Shown: in pieces, positions 15,456-23,805 of the stretch
How positions within the stretch are numbered: the stretch's first letter is position 1
How the letters are laid out: each line of letters opens with the position of its first letter
Source: an uncultured Myxococcales bacterium
GTDB taxonomy: Bacteria; Myxococcota_A; Polyangia; Nannocystales; Nannocystaceae
Direction: 5' to 3'
DNA: 33,650 nucleotides
NCBI GenBank assembly: GCA_902826865.1
Contig: CADEGN010000060.1
Coordinates: 1-33,650 of the forward strand
The notes under the pieces: model-generated
Seen by the model: only the letters and a program-made list of their open reading frames with translations
What the model was told of the DNA's origin: nothing
The model's database searches: none
Position numbers and translations under genes: made by a program

Positions 15456-16084
15456 TCAACCACGCGCAGCGGTTCCGTCGGAGGTCCGTCGTCGAAGAAC
15501 CCCACGTAGTCGATCCGTGCGCGACCGCGATAGGTTGTCATGCGCAGGTAGATCCGATCTTCCGCGCCGAAATAGGTCCACAGCGGCTCGGCGCCTGCGC
15601 GAACAAATTCCTGTGGGCCGAGCGCCATCGGGGTCGAGGCCCAGGCGGTTTTGGCGGGTAGGCGCTGGCCCACGCGTCGCAGTGCCGCGAGAAACTCGGC
15701 ACCACCATCGCCGGCGAACACGGGGCGCTCGCCAAATCGACGGGGATCAGGAAGGCCCCAGGTCGCATCTGGCGTGAGCACAAGCGGTAGATTGTCGAGT
15801 CGGTCGTGCGCGGCGATGATCATCAGCGCCACGGCCAGACGCTTCGACTGAAAGGGGAGCTCCCACAGCTCGCTTTCTCGGACAAGCGGAAGTGTGCGGC
15901 TCGAATAGGACTGCAAGAGGTCAGTGGCCTCGTCGGGCGGAACCGGTGGAATCGGATCAGGAACGCGAACGGTGGGCGTTCCCGCGGTGGGAGCAGCCTC
16001 TTCCCATGCCCGTTCCATGCAACCCCCGCAGGATAGGCATGCCCAGGCTGCCCAGGCAGCGAAGATCGGCGCGAACGGTCGCAT
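15380..16084 (-). CDS. Exported protein with Cys-rich signal region, unknown
   Basis: 234 residues from ATG 16084 (16093 also possible). The N-terminus MRPFAPIFAAWAAWACLSCGGC is a signal or lipidation sequence, though the exact lipobox is ambiguous. A Pro-rich stretch follows, then DLLQSYSSRTLPLVRESELWELPFQSKRLAVALMIIAAHDRL and a beta-rich end (RIYLRMTTYRGRARIDYVGFFDDGP). The family is not recognised. It is convergent and overlapping with the upstream plus-strand lipoprotein, and divergent from the DUF2914 gene. Confidence 0.72.
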   Translation of the reverse strand: MRPFAPIFAAWAAWACLSCGGCMERAWEEAAPTAGTPTVRVPDPIPPVPPDEATDLLQSYSSRTLPLVRESELWELPFQSKRLAVALMIIAAHDRLDNLPLVLTPDATWGLPDPRRFGERPVFAGDGGAEFLAALRRVGQRLPAKTAWASTPMALGPQEFVRAGAEPLWTYFGAEDRIYLRMTTYRGRARIDYVGFFDDGPPTEPLRVVDQGPAPPLAPTFIRPPEAGDVPPTP

Positions 16085-16107
16085 TGCGGCCATAGGCTTA
16101 CCAGCCG

Positions 16108-16125
16108 GTTGCGAAAAGTCGCAAC
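16108..16125. promoter_or_regulatory. Perfect inverted repeat in divergent promoter region
   Basis: GTTGCGA-AAAG-TCGCAAC is a 7-bp perfect inverted repeat lying 24 bp upstream of the minus-strand start (16084) and 94 bp upstream of the plus-strand start (16220). It is a candidate operator for one or both genes. No regulator can be assigned. Confidence 0.4.
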
Positions 16126-16219
16126 TCGAGATCGGCGGGTATGGGCGATCCCGCTGCGTTGGAGCCCGATCTGCAGGTTTATCGTTTGCCAATGGCACGG
16201 GCTCTGGCACGATGCACGC

Positions 16220-17296
16220 ATGAGTCCGAGCTCGGACGGGTCACCTAAACAGGGTGACGCGGGCGAGGGGCGCGACGCTCGAAGTAACCGCGCCGCCGGC
16301 GATGACAGGCTTGCGCGGCCGGCGGCGCGGCCCCGAGCCGTCGATGTGCCCGACGCCAGTGCGGCGGTCGCCGCTGCGACGTCGGGTGCCGACAGCGATG
16401 CGGTCATGGATGCGATGATGTCCGGCAACTGGTCGCGTTCGGATCTCCTGCGCGTCGACGGACCATCCACGGAGTTCGAGCCGCCGCAGCGGGCGGTCGC
16501 ACCCGACGACGTGGAACCGACGCCCAAGATCGCCGGCGACGTCTCGATGGTGCCTCCTCTTCCACGGCGCAACGCTCGACGCCCGTGGGCGGCGACCGCG
16601 TTGCTATTGCCGTTCGCAGCAGCGGGAGCCGCAGTGACGATCTGGTACGCGCTTCGAACGCCCCTCGCCCCCGATGCCGCGCCCGCGCCGTCTCCGGCAG
16701 TCGACGCTGCAAAGGTCGCGGCTCGTCGAACCGCGAAGCCCCGCGCGCCGCTGCCGTCTCCGCCCCGAAGCGACGAGCGCACCGCACCAGCCACCACAAC
16801 CGCGCCCCCAGAACCCGTGGGTCCCGATCCGCAGAGCGCCGCACCTCCACTCCGCGGTCTTCGGGTCGCTCCGCCCGGGACGCCTCCTGCAGTGGCCGCG
16901 ACATTCGCCCGGCTACCCGTCAGCGTCGCGGACCTCCCACCGATCGGCGGCGTCGGCGAGAGCGGGGTGCATGTCGACCGTCTGGAAATGGGCTCGGCCT
17001 ACGACAAAGGCATGTGCGCCGGTCCGTCCGACGGTTTTTCGCTGGCGAAGACCGATATCGTTAATGTCTGCATTCGCGTGGTGCACCCGCGCGTGGACGA
17101 AGTGTTGTCCATCGTCTGGCAGAAGAACGAAAGCAGTACCGCACGCCGCGGCAAGATCGCGGTGAAGCCGTTGCATGCCTACCGGACGCGCGCTTACTTG
17201 ATGCTGCGCAGAGAGTACATCGGAGACTGGACTGTTCGGATCCTCTCTCCCGAAGGTGTGGAGCTGGCCGCCCATGGTTTCTCGATCGTTCCTTAA
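16220..17296 (+). CDS. DUF2914-domain membrane protein
   Basis: 358 residues. The N-terminal ~115 residues are low-complexity and cytoplasmic, with one membrane span around RRPWAATALLLPFAAAGAAVTIWYAL. A Pro/Ala-rich periplasmic linker follows. The C-terminal ~110 residues carry the DUF2914 pattern: DIVNVCIRVVHPRVDEVLSIVWQKN, then RAYLMLRREYIGDWTVRILSPEGVELAAHGFSI, ending in the typical W-x-V...G-x-x-L...F-x-V strand pair. The function of this family is unknown. The start ATG 16220 was taken over a longer frame that begins in non-coding sequence. It overlaps the next gene by 23 bp. Confidence 0.8.
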   Translation: MSPSSDGSPKQGDAGEGRDARSNRAAGDDRLARPAARPRAVDVPDASAAVAAATSGADSDAVMDAMMSGNWSRSDLLRVDGPSTEFEPPQRAVAPDDVEPTPKIAGDVSMVPPLPRRNARRPWAATALLLPFAAAGAAVTIWYALRTPLAPDAAPAPSPAVDAAKVAARRTAKPRAPLPSPPRSDERTAPATTTAPPEPVGPDPQSAAPPLRGLRVAPPGTPPAVAATFARLPVSVADLPPIGGVGESGVHVDRLEMGSAYDKGMCAGPSDGFSLAKTDIVNVCIRVVHPRVDEVLSIVWQKNESSTARRGKIAVKPLHAYRTRAYLMLRREYIGDWTVRILSPEGVELAAHGFSIVP

Positions 17297-18272
17297 ACCC
17301 ACCTGCTTCGCTGTCCTCGCCAGCGTCCTTAGCCTTGGCCCGGCCGCTCGGGCTTCGGCCGAGGAGCCGGCGCCCGCCGTCGAGCCGCCGGCCGCGCCCG
17401 CTCCACCCACGTGGCGCTTTCGCCATCCCGACAAAACCGTGAAGGTCATCGTGGTCGCAGGCTCGATTGGAGCGTGGCCCGATCAGTCGTACGCGAGCAG
17501 ACTGGGCAAGTTGTGCAAGAACGTCGACGTTCGAAATCTCTCAGAGGTCGGCCAGGGTGCCTGGGCGTTGAAGAGGAAGTTCAGGGACCAGGTGGTGAAG
17601 AATCCCTACGTCCGTCTGCGAGACGCCGAGTTTGAATACTGGCTTGTCTACGGCGGCGGGCTCAATAGCGTCGGCACGCCGAGGTCCACCAACAAGCACA
17701 TGCACGATCTGTTCGTGCTTGCACATGCGCACGGGGTGAAAGTCGTGGCGTTGACCCTGACTCCATGGGGTGATTTGGGCGACAAGCGCTGGCGCGGTCA
17801 CGCTGGACTCCAGCGTCGACGTCATACGCAGGCGGTTGTTGATTACACGCTCGGGCGTTCGTCTCCGCGCGATGCGTTCGGCAATATCGCAAACCGTCGC
17901 AAGGGCGGCGCGGACGCTCCATGGCAGCCCAACGAGCGCCCTGATGTTGCAATTGATCTCTACGATTCGGCCCTGCGGGATCGCGAAGCACAGCTTGGCG
18001 ACGCCGCCGTGCTGGCCGAGAAACTCGCGCGGGACAAGGCTTGGAAGCAGGAGACGGCCGGGCTCGACGAGGCCGTGCGAGCGGAGAGATTGGCGCACGA
18101 CGCCGCGCAGCTGGCCGAGCTTCCGCGGTGGTTCATGCGCAAAGACCTACGCAGTTTCGATCACACCCACCCTAACACCGAGGGGCATCGGATCATCGCC
18201 CATGCAATTTGCCCGTCGTTACCGGCGAGTTGGGGCTGCGCATGTGAGGAGTCAGTCGAGCAGCGCGAGTAG
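17274..18272 (+). CDS. Secreted SGNH-hydrolase-like protein
   Basis: 332 residues with a signal peptide (FAVLASVLSLGPAARASA). SGNH blocks can be traced: VIVVAGSIGAWP with candidate nucleophile Ser64 (GSI in place of GDS), block II EVGQGAW (Gly93/Gly95), block III YGGGLN with Asn131, and a terminal DHTHPNTEGH giving the Asp-x-x-His pair. The family includes esterases and polysaccharide deacetylases, and substrate cannot be predicted. A helical stretch (AVLAEKLARDKAWKQETAGLDEAVRAERLAHD) is inserted before block V. It is coupled to the DUF2914 gene, and its end overlaps the convergent helicase gene by 21 bp. Confidence 0.78.
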   Translation: MVSRSFLKPTCFAVLASVLSLGPAARASAEEPAPAVEPPAAPAPPTWRFRHPDKTVKVIVVAGSIGAWPDQSYASRLGKLCKNVDVRNLSEVGQGAWALKRKFRDQVVKNPYVRLRDAEFEYWLVYGGGLNSVGTPRSTNKHMHDLFVLAHAHGVKVVALTLTPWGDLGDKRWRGHAGLQRRRHTQAVVDYTLGRSSPRDAFGNIANRRKGGADAPWQPNERPDVAIDLYDSALRDREAQLGDAAVLAEKLARDKAWKQETAGLDEAVRAERLAHDAAQLAELPRWFMRKDLRSFDHTHPNTEGHRIIAHAICPSLPASWGCACEESVEQRE

Positions 18273-21197
18273 CTCGTCGCGGCTGATCGGTGCGGATCCC
18301 CCGGCGACCGCTGCGTCGGCGAGGGCCCGCTTGCGTTCCTGGAGGGCGACGATGCCTTCTTCGACGGTACCGCGCGCGACCAGGCGATGCACGATCACTG
18401 GCTTATCTTGGCCGATGCGATGGGCGCGATCGGCCGCCTGATCCTCGACCGCAGGGTTCCACCAGGGGTCGAGCAAATACACGTGGTCGGCGGCGGTGAG
18501 GTTGAGCCCTGTGCCGCCCGCGCGGAGCGAAATCAGCATGATCGGCGGGCCGGCGGGGTCCTGGAACTGTGCGACCACTGCGGGGCGATCGCGCGTGCTG
18601 CCATCGAGACGCGTGAACGCGAGGTCCGCGTCGCGGAGCGCCGGTTCGACGAGATCGAGCAACGATGTCCATTGCGAGAACACGAGGGCCTTGTGTCCGG
18701 CGGCGACTGTCAGGTCGAGTCGGTCGACCAGAAGCGAGAGCTTGGCACTCGGGCCCGGCGTTTCCGATTGCCCCGGAACCAATGCGCGGTGACATGCGGC
18801 CTGACGCAGGCGCAATAGCGCTTCGAGGACCGCGAGGGTGCTGTCGCCGGCACCAAGACGGTCGGTGACAATGCGCTTGGTTGCTAGCCTCACTGCATCG
18901 TAGACGGCACGTTCGTCGTCGCTGAGTTCGCAGTGCAGCACAACGTCGGTGCGCGGCGGTAGTTCGCGGGCGACGTCACGCTTCAGCCGGCGCAGTACAA
19001 ACGGGCGGATGCGCTCGCGCAAGGCCAGAGCCGCATCGGTCGAACCACTGGCGATCGGTCGCGCGAAGCGCTCGGCGAAATCGCTCCGCCCGCCGAGCAA
19101 ACCGGGACTGGCGAAGTGCATCTGGCTCCACAGATCCTCGAGCCGGTTCTCCACGGGCGTGCCGGTGAGCGCGACCTTGAAGCGCGCGCGTAGCTCGTAC
19201 GCCGCGCGGGCGACCTGGCTGTCGGGATTCTTGATCGCCTGGGCTTCATCGAGCACGACGGTGTCCCAGTCGATCGCGACCAAGCGTTCGCGATCGAGCC
19301 GCAGAAGCGCGTAGGTGGTGAGCGTGATGTCCGCAGTCGCGTCCCGCTCACGCGTGCCGCCGTGGAATACGGATGCTCGCGCCTGCGGGCGAAAGCGGGC
19401 GATCTCGGCCTGCCAGTTGCCGATGACGCTCGTGGGAGCGACGACCAACGTGCGACCGCGGATCGAGCACAGCGTCTGCAGTGTCTTGCCCAGACCCATG
19501 TCGTCGGCGAGCAGCCCGCCCATGCCGGCGTCGCGTAAGAAGGAGAGCCAGGCCACGCCGTCGCGCTGGTAAGAGCGCAGCTCCGCGTCAAGGTCGCTAG
19601 GAAGCTGGGGTTCGGGTAGCCCGGTGAATCCCTCAAACAACGCGCGCCAGCGATTCCACTGCGGAGGCGGAGGCTGCTCGAGTGCGGCGCACAACGCCGC
19701 GACGTCGCCCACTGCCCACGCCGGCAGTTCGTCGTCCGCCGCCTGTTCTCGCGCGCGAAGTAATGCCGCGACGCGGTCGCCATGGCGCGCCAGCCAGTCG
19801 ACTGGGATCCGACCAAACCCACCATCGATAAGTGGCACGAAGGTGTCCCCGCGTTCCCATGCCTGCAGAATCGAGCGCGCCTCCGCTCGTCCCGTGGTCG
19901 TGCCCGCCGATGCGCCGTCGCCCTCGAGCGTGAACGACAACTCCGGAGAGCCGCCCTGGTTGTCTAGCCGCGCGATCAGGGCCCCACGATCGACGTACGT
20001 TTCGTGGGCCGTGCCAGCGACGGCAACCTCATCCCATGAACGATGGCCGCGCTGCCACGCGATTGCCTCCGCCGTGGTGAAGCTGCGGCGGACCCCGGGC
20101 TCGAGGCCGAATTCCCGTCGCATGCGCTGGATGATCTGCTGCTCGAGTCGGACGTTGCGCAACGGTATCTCGCGGTGATCGCCGAGAACCGTGAGGCGAT
20201 CTCCATCGACACGCACGATCGGTGGATCGCCATAGACGACCGTGGCCAGGATCGAGAGGGCGCCGCTCTCGTCCTGTGCGCTCTGCACGTGCATGCGTGG
20301 TTTGACCACCTGCGCCTTCGGGGTATCGGCGCCGTCGAAGCGCACCGGCAGGACTCGGCGCCAACGCGGCACGAGGTCGCCGACCAACGTCGCGACCTCG
20401 CCGGGAGCGAACCACTTTCCTCGCATTAGCTCGTCGTATTCCGGCTCCGACAGCCCATGCGGGCCAATCGGGTGCAGCTTGCCGGCACGCGCGATCGCTC
20501 CGTTGCGAAACACCTTTACGACATCGTTGTCGCGTGCGATTTCGGCGACGTGACGACCGTCAGGATGACGGCGGACCGAAATCAGCAAACCGCATGCGGG
20601 CGCGCCGATCCCGACGGGATCGCCATCGAGGGTGACGAGCTCCGCCCCCGCCAGCGCCTCAAACACCCGCGTCATCGAGGTCCGCGCGATGATCCCGGCG
20701 CTGAATGTGCCGAGCGCCTTCTCAAAGCGAAGATCCGCCTCGGTCGCGACGAACTTCGGGCCCTTGACCTTGCCACGGGCGACGGCCGCGAGGGTACCGT
20801 CGAGCGGGTGGTCGCCAGTTTCAAGCACGATCACCCGGCGCAGGACGAGCGCATCCTCGAGCGACACGAAGCGATAGCCGATACGTCCCCCACTGCTGGG
20901 AGCGGCGACGCGTTGCACTGGGGTGCCGCCTTGGGCCGCTTGCTGCATGGCGATCACGGCGGCAGCCACGTGGGCGCACGCGTCGTCGGCCGAAGCACAC
21001 TCGCAGCTCCAGTCGTGCTCGTCGAGGAAGAGCGTGACGAGCGGCGCCACCAACCCGCCCTGGGTCGCCACCCGAAGTTCGACATCGCGGGCGGTTTCGG
21101 TCTGAATCTGAACTGCGCCGGCGCGCGCGAGCTCTACTCCGCGGGACCATGCGGTCGCCGCGCAGGCCTTTCGCACACGAACGAGGAGTTCGTCCAT
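18252..21197 (-). CDS. SNF2-family helicase with N-terminal SWIM zinc finger
   Basis: 981 residues. A SWIM finger (C65-x-C67-x6-C74-x-H76) opens the protein. A ~450-residue middle region of the bacterial SNF2 type follows, then the ATPase core: DDMGLGKTLQT (Walker A, 566-572), VLDEAQAIKNP (DEAQ box, ~650) and LTGTPVENRLEDLW. The C-terminal lobe has ALVFSQWTSLLDL, FTRLDGSTRDR and LLDPWWNPAVEDQAADRAHRIGQ. This is the architecture of bacterial Rapid/HepA-like SNF2 ATPases that remodel protein-DNA complexes. The ATG directly abuts the stop of the upstream glutaredoxin-fusion gene with zero spacing, so the two are coupled. Confidence 0.95.
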   Translation of the reverse strand: MDELLVRVRKACAATAWSRGVELARAGAVQIQTETARDVELRVATQGGLVAPLVTLFLDEHDWSCECASADDACAHVAAAVIAMQQAAQGGTPVQRVAAPSSGGRIGYRFVSLEDALVLRRVIVLETGDHPLDGTLAAVARGKVKGPKFVATEADLRFEKALGTFSAGIIARTSMTRVFEALAGAELVTLDGDPVGIGAPACGLLISVRRHPDGRHVAEIARDNDVVKVFRNGAIARAGKLHPIGPHGLSEPEYDELMRGKWFAPGEVATLVGDLVPRWRRVLPVRFDGADTPKAQVVKPRMHVQSAQDESGALSILATVVYGDPPIVRVDGDRLTVLGDHREIPLRNVRLEQQIIQRMRREFGLEPGVRRSFTTAEAIAWQRGHRSWDEVAVAGTAHETYVDRGALIARLDNQGGSPELSFTLEGDGASAGTTTGRAEARSILQAWERGDTFVPLIDGGFGRIPVDWLARHGDRVAALLRAREQAADDELPAWAVGDVAALCAALEQPPPPQWNRWRALFEGFTGLPEPQLPSDLDAELRSYQRDGVAWLSFLRDAGMGGLLADDMGLGKTLQTLCSIRGRTLVVAPTSVIGNWQAEIARFRPQARASVFHGGTRERDATADITLTTYALLRLDRERLVAIDWDTVVLDEAQAIKNPDSQVARAAYELRARFKVALTGTPVENRLEDLWSQMHFASPGLLGGRSDFAERFARPIASGSTDAALALRERIRPFVLRRLKRDVARELPPRTDVVLHCELSDDERAVYDAVRLATKRIVTDRLGAGDSTLAVLEALLRLRQAACHRALVPGQSETPGPSAKLSLLVDRLDLTVAAGHKALVFSQWTSLLDLVEPALRDADLAFTRLDGSTRDRPAVVAQFQDPAGPPIMLISLRAGGTGLNLTAADHVYLLDPWWNPAVEDQAADRAHRIGQDKPVIVHRLVARGTVEEGIVALQERKRALADAAVAGGSAPISRDELLALLD

Positions 21198-22115
21198 TCA
21201 GTACCGCGGGACGGTTGGATCGACGTCGCGCGACCAGGCGTCGATTCCACCTTGGAGGTTGTAAACCCGACGGAAGCCTCGCTCGAGGAAGTGCATCGCC
21301 GCTTGGCGGCTGCGCTGACCGTGGTGGCACACGAAGACGAGCGGCGTGTCGGCAGCAAGCGCCAACATGTCGTCGATGTTGCCGCCACCGAGGTGGATCG
21401 AGCCGGCGATCTTTGCCAACTCGCGCTCCTCGGGCGTACGCACGTCGAGGAGCTTGGCAGCGGGCTCGCCATCGAGCATGGCCTTGGCCTCGCGGGCCGT
21501 GAGCAATTGGACCGACGGCGGTGCGTTGGGGTTGTCGATCTTGAAGCCCGAGTGAGGCGCCTCGACGTAATCGATCGTCACGCCATCCGCTCGACGTGCG
21601 CTGCTCCGATCGAGCAAGAGCGTGATCCCGTTGGCCTCAACCTCGATGTCCGCGGCGGTCCGCGGGCCGATCCCGAGGTCGTGGGCAAAGCCGCGGTCGA
21701 TGCCGAGGCGGAGGAATTCGCCGGGCCCGCAGTCCGCCACCGCGGTGCGGAATACCGTTGCGGCGGCGTCGGTCACCGCAATTCGGGGCGTCGCAAGGGT
21801 TGTCGCCAGCTCGCGCAAAGTCGTCGCCAGCTCCCCGCGATTGTCCATTTCGCGCACGATGTCACACCCGCCGACGAACTCGCCGCGGATAAACAGCTGC
21901 GGGATCGTCGGCCAATTCGCGAACTCCTTCACGCCGTCGCGGATCGCCGGGTCGGCGAGGACGTCGACTGTCACATAGGTCGCCAAGTGTTGATCGAGGA
22001 GCTCGACGACGGTCGCCGAAAACCCGCACTGCGGGGCGGCGCGCGTGCCCTTCATGAACAACACGACAGGATCGGATTCGACCAGGCGTTGGATCCGCTC
22101 GCGGGCTTCGGTCAC
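21198..22115 (-). CDS. Monothiol glutaredoxin / A-type-like / rhodanese fusion
   Basis: 305 residues from GTG 22115. Residues ~1-105 are a Grx4/GrxD-type monothiol glutaredoxin with Cys30-Gly-Phe-Ser and WPTIPQLFIRGEFVGGCDI, a family that carries and delivers Fe-S clusters. Residues ~110-205 look like a HesB/IscA A-type domain (RIAVTDAAATVF, GVTIDYVEAPHSGFKIDNPNAP), but the cysteines that bind the cluster are absent. Residues ~205-305 are a rhodanese domain with catalytic loop CHHGQRSRQ. The fusion suggests a cytoplasmic Fe-S or sulfur-transfer role. The longer frame to 22163 would overlap the divergent gene. Confidence 0.9.
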   Translation of the reverse strand: MTEARERIQRLVESDPVVLFMKGTRAAPQCGFSATVVELLDQHLATYVTVDVLADPAIRDGVKEFANWPTIPQLFIRGEFVGGCDIVREMDNRGELATTLRELATTLATPRIAVTDAAATVFRTAVADCGPGEFLRLGIDRGFAHDLGIGPRTAADIEVEANGITLLLDRSSARRADGVTIDYVEAPHSGFKIDNPNAPPSVQLLTAREAKAMLDGEPAAKLLDVRTPEERELAKIAGSIHLGGGNIDDMLALAADTPLVFVCHHGQRSRQAAMHFLERGFRRVYNLQGGIDAWSRDVDPTVPRY

Positions 22116-22135
22116 GGTGCGGAGCCTAGCAGCCC

Positions 22136-22474
22136 GTGGTGAAACTCCCAACGCGAGAACCACCGCCCGTGGCCCCGATCGACGAAATTGGCGGAATCCC
22201 CCTTGTGCCGACCGTCGTAGGCGCTAACGTGTCGGGAACCGAGGCCGTGTTGGACGACTTGCCGCTCCCTGTGCTCGTGGTGCTGATCGTTGCGGCCGTC
22301 GTCGCCGGGCTGTATCTGGGCCATCGGGCTGGAAAGGCGCTACCGCGCCGCGACGAGCCCGATGAGGGCAAGACGCTCGGCGCGCGCGCGAGGTCGGCGG
22401 CGACGGGCGCGGTGGTCAAGCTGTGGACGTGGAACCGGGCTCGGAAGAGAGCCGAGCGCGAGCGCAAGACTTGA
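22136..22474 (+). CDS. Small single-span membrane protein, unknown
   Basis: 112 residues from GTG 22136. One membrane segment (LPVLVVLIVAAVVAGLYLGHRAG) is followed by a strongly basic tail (ARSAATGAVVKLWTWNRARKRAERERKT). The family is not recognised. Only 20 bp separate this start from the divergent glutaredoxin-fusion start, which is tight for two promoters. A later GTG at 22205 is a reasonable alternative start and would keep the membrane segment. Confidence 0.55.
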   Translation: MVKLPTREPPPVAPIDEIGGIPLVPTVVGANVSGTEAVLDDLPLPVLVVLIVAAVVAGLYLGHRAGKALPRRDEPDEGKTLGARARSAATGAVVKLWTWNRARKRAERERKT

Positions 22475-22550
22475 CGTTCGTGGCGCGATCAATAGCGAAG
22501 GCTTGCTAGCGAACCACCGAAGGTGGATGCGCCCCGGCCGACGGATGGGT

Positions 22551-22976
22551 TCACGCACCGCGAGTGCCCAACTTTCCTTGGGGCGTGGGCAGCGCGCGAG
22601 GCGTGCGCCTCGGATGCATCAGTATTGCCGCCGGCGGAGCGCGAACAGAGTGTTCCGATGACGAGAGGCGTTGCTCGGCGCGTTTGACGGATACAGGCGG
22701 CCGCGGATCGAAGCTCGGATCCATCCCCTGCTTCATCACACCCTTCAGCTCGACGTCGAAGTCACGCTTGACCGCATCGGCGTCTTCGCCCTTCGCGAGG
22801 CGCCGTTTCGCCCGCTCAGTTGCGGCCTCCATTTCGCGACCGGCCCACTCTTCGACCGCTTCCATCCGCGCGATCTCGTCCTCGACCGCGATTCTGGTGT
22901 CTTCGTAGATCTGCTGAGCCGATTCACTGACGCGCGCCCGCTCACGCTCGATCTGGTCGAGTGGGGGAGCGAGCAT
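22551..22976 (-). CDS. Small charged coiled-coil protein, unknown
   Basis: 141 residues from ATG 22976. The first ~85 residues are highly charged and helical (DQIERERARVSESAQQIYEDTRIAVEDEIARMEAVEEWAGREMEAATERAKRRLA), predicted as coiled coil. The C-terminal part is basic and probably disordered. The in-frame extension upstream to 23564 is Arg-rich antisense of the TauE gene and is rejected. No family recognised. Confidence 0.6.
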   Translation of the reverse strand: MLAPPLDQIERERARVSESAQQIYEDTRIAVEDEIARMEAVEEWAGREMEAATERAKRRLAKGEDADAVKRDFDVELKGVMKQGMDPSFDPRPPVSVKRAEQRLSSSEHSVRAPPAAILMHPRRTPRALPTPQGKLGTRGA

Positions 22977-23017
22977 CGCGACAATCGTAGTGCAGGGAAC
23001 GGCGTGCGTCGAACGTC

Positions 23018-23728
23018 TCAGCGCATGACGCCGGCGATGGCGAACACATTGGCCGACAGGAGCGCGCCGAATTCCATGCGGACTTGCAAAGTGTGGGGGA
23101 TGTGGCGCCGCAGTCGGCGACCGATGAGGTTGCCGAGCACGAGGCCGGCCAATAAAGCCGCGATAGCCGGGATGTGCTCGGCAGCCAGGAGTCCCGTGGC
23201 GCCGTAACCGATCACACGACCTGCGTGCATCGCGACGGCAGAGGCCGCGACCGTGGCGATGTACGGCGTGCCTCCGAGCCCAGCCGAGATCGCTAGGGGC
23301 GCGATCAGCATGCCGGCGCCTCCGCTCGTCGCTGCCAGCGCGCCGATCCCTGCCGAATAGGCGGCGACCCACCGCGGGTGCGGCTCTAGGCGCATCCATC
23401 CGGCGCTGCGTGCCAACGCAAACGCGGTGCTGAGCGTGAAGAGAAACGCGACGACCTCTTCCGGCAAGCCAGGGAGAAGGAGACCACCCACAACCGCGCC
23501 GGGTACCACGCCGATCGCGACAGATGCGGCGAAGCGGTGGTTGATCTCGCGCCGGTACATCCACGCGCGGTGGATGTTGGCCGCCAACAGCGCGGGGGTG
23601 GTAAGCGCGAGCGCGAGGTGCGGTCCCCGCATTAGCCCGAGGACCACGAGCAGGAGTAGTCCGCCGCCGAGGCCGGCGAGCGTCGTGAGCACGCCCGCGA
23701 CCAGGCCAAGCGCGATGAGCAGCAACAT
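23018..23728 (-). CDS. TauE/SafE-family anion exporter
   Basis: 236 residues with about eight hydrophobic helices. The opening LLLIALGLVAGVLTTLAGLGGGLLLLVVL shows the family's GxGGG repeat, and a second half (GIGALAATSGGAGMLIAPLA) repeats it. The family exports sulfite, sulfoacetate and related organic anions across the inner membrane. The ATG at 23728 was chosen because the longer frame adds a non-hydrophobic tail. It is divergent from a LysR regulator gene, a layout in which LysR often controls the transporter. Confidence 0.88.
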   Translation of the reverse strand: MLLLIALGLVAGVLTTLAGLGGGLLLLVVLGLMRGPHLALALTTPALLAANIHRAWMYRREINHRFAASVAIGVVPGAVVGGLLLPGLPEEVVAFLFTLSTAFALARSAGWMRLEPHPRWVAAYSAGIGALAATSGGAGMLIAPLAISAGLGGTPYIATVAASAVAMHAGRVIGYGATGLLAAEHIPAIAALLAGLVLGNLIGRRLRRHIPHTLQVRMEFGALLSANVFAIAGVMR

Positions 23729-23793
23729 CGCTCCATCAAGTGTGGGCCGCGTCGGGCCGCGCGGCCCATGAATGTTTCGACCACTTCCCATAA

Positions 23794-23805
23794 CATAACG
23801 TTATG
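23794..23805. promoter_or_regulatory. Palindrome CATAACGTTATG over the lysR start codon
   Basis: A perfect 12-bp palindrome whose right end is the ATG of the LysR gene, set in an AT-rich patch (CATAACATAACGTTATG) in otherwise GC-rich DNA. It lies between the divergent TauE and LysR genes. A LysR autoregulatory site is plausible. Confidence 0.5.

Noticed and set aside
20457..22142. 561-residue plus-strand frame
   Set aside because: Antisense of the SNF2 helicase and the glutaredoxin fusion, both of which have clear motifs. A GC-bias shadow.
23729..23791. Longer start for the TauE/SafE gene
   Set aside because: Adds a polar, Pro/Gly/Arg-rich stretch before the first membrane helix and overlaps the promoter region. 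ATG 23728 fits better.
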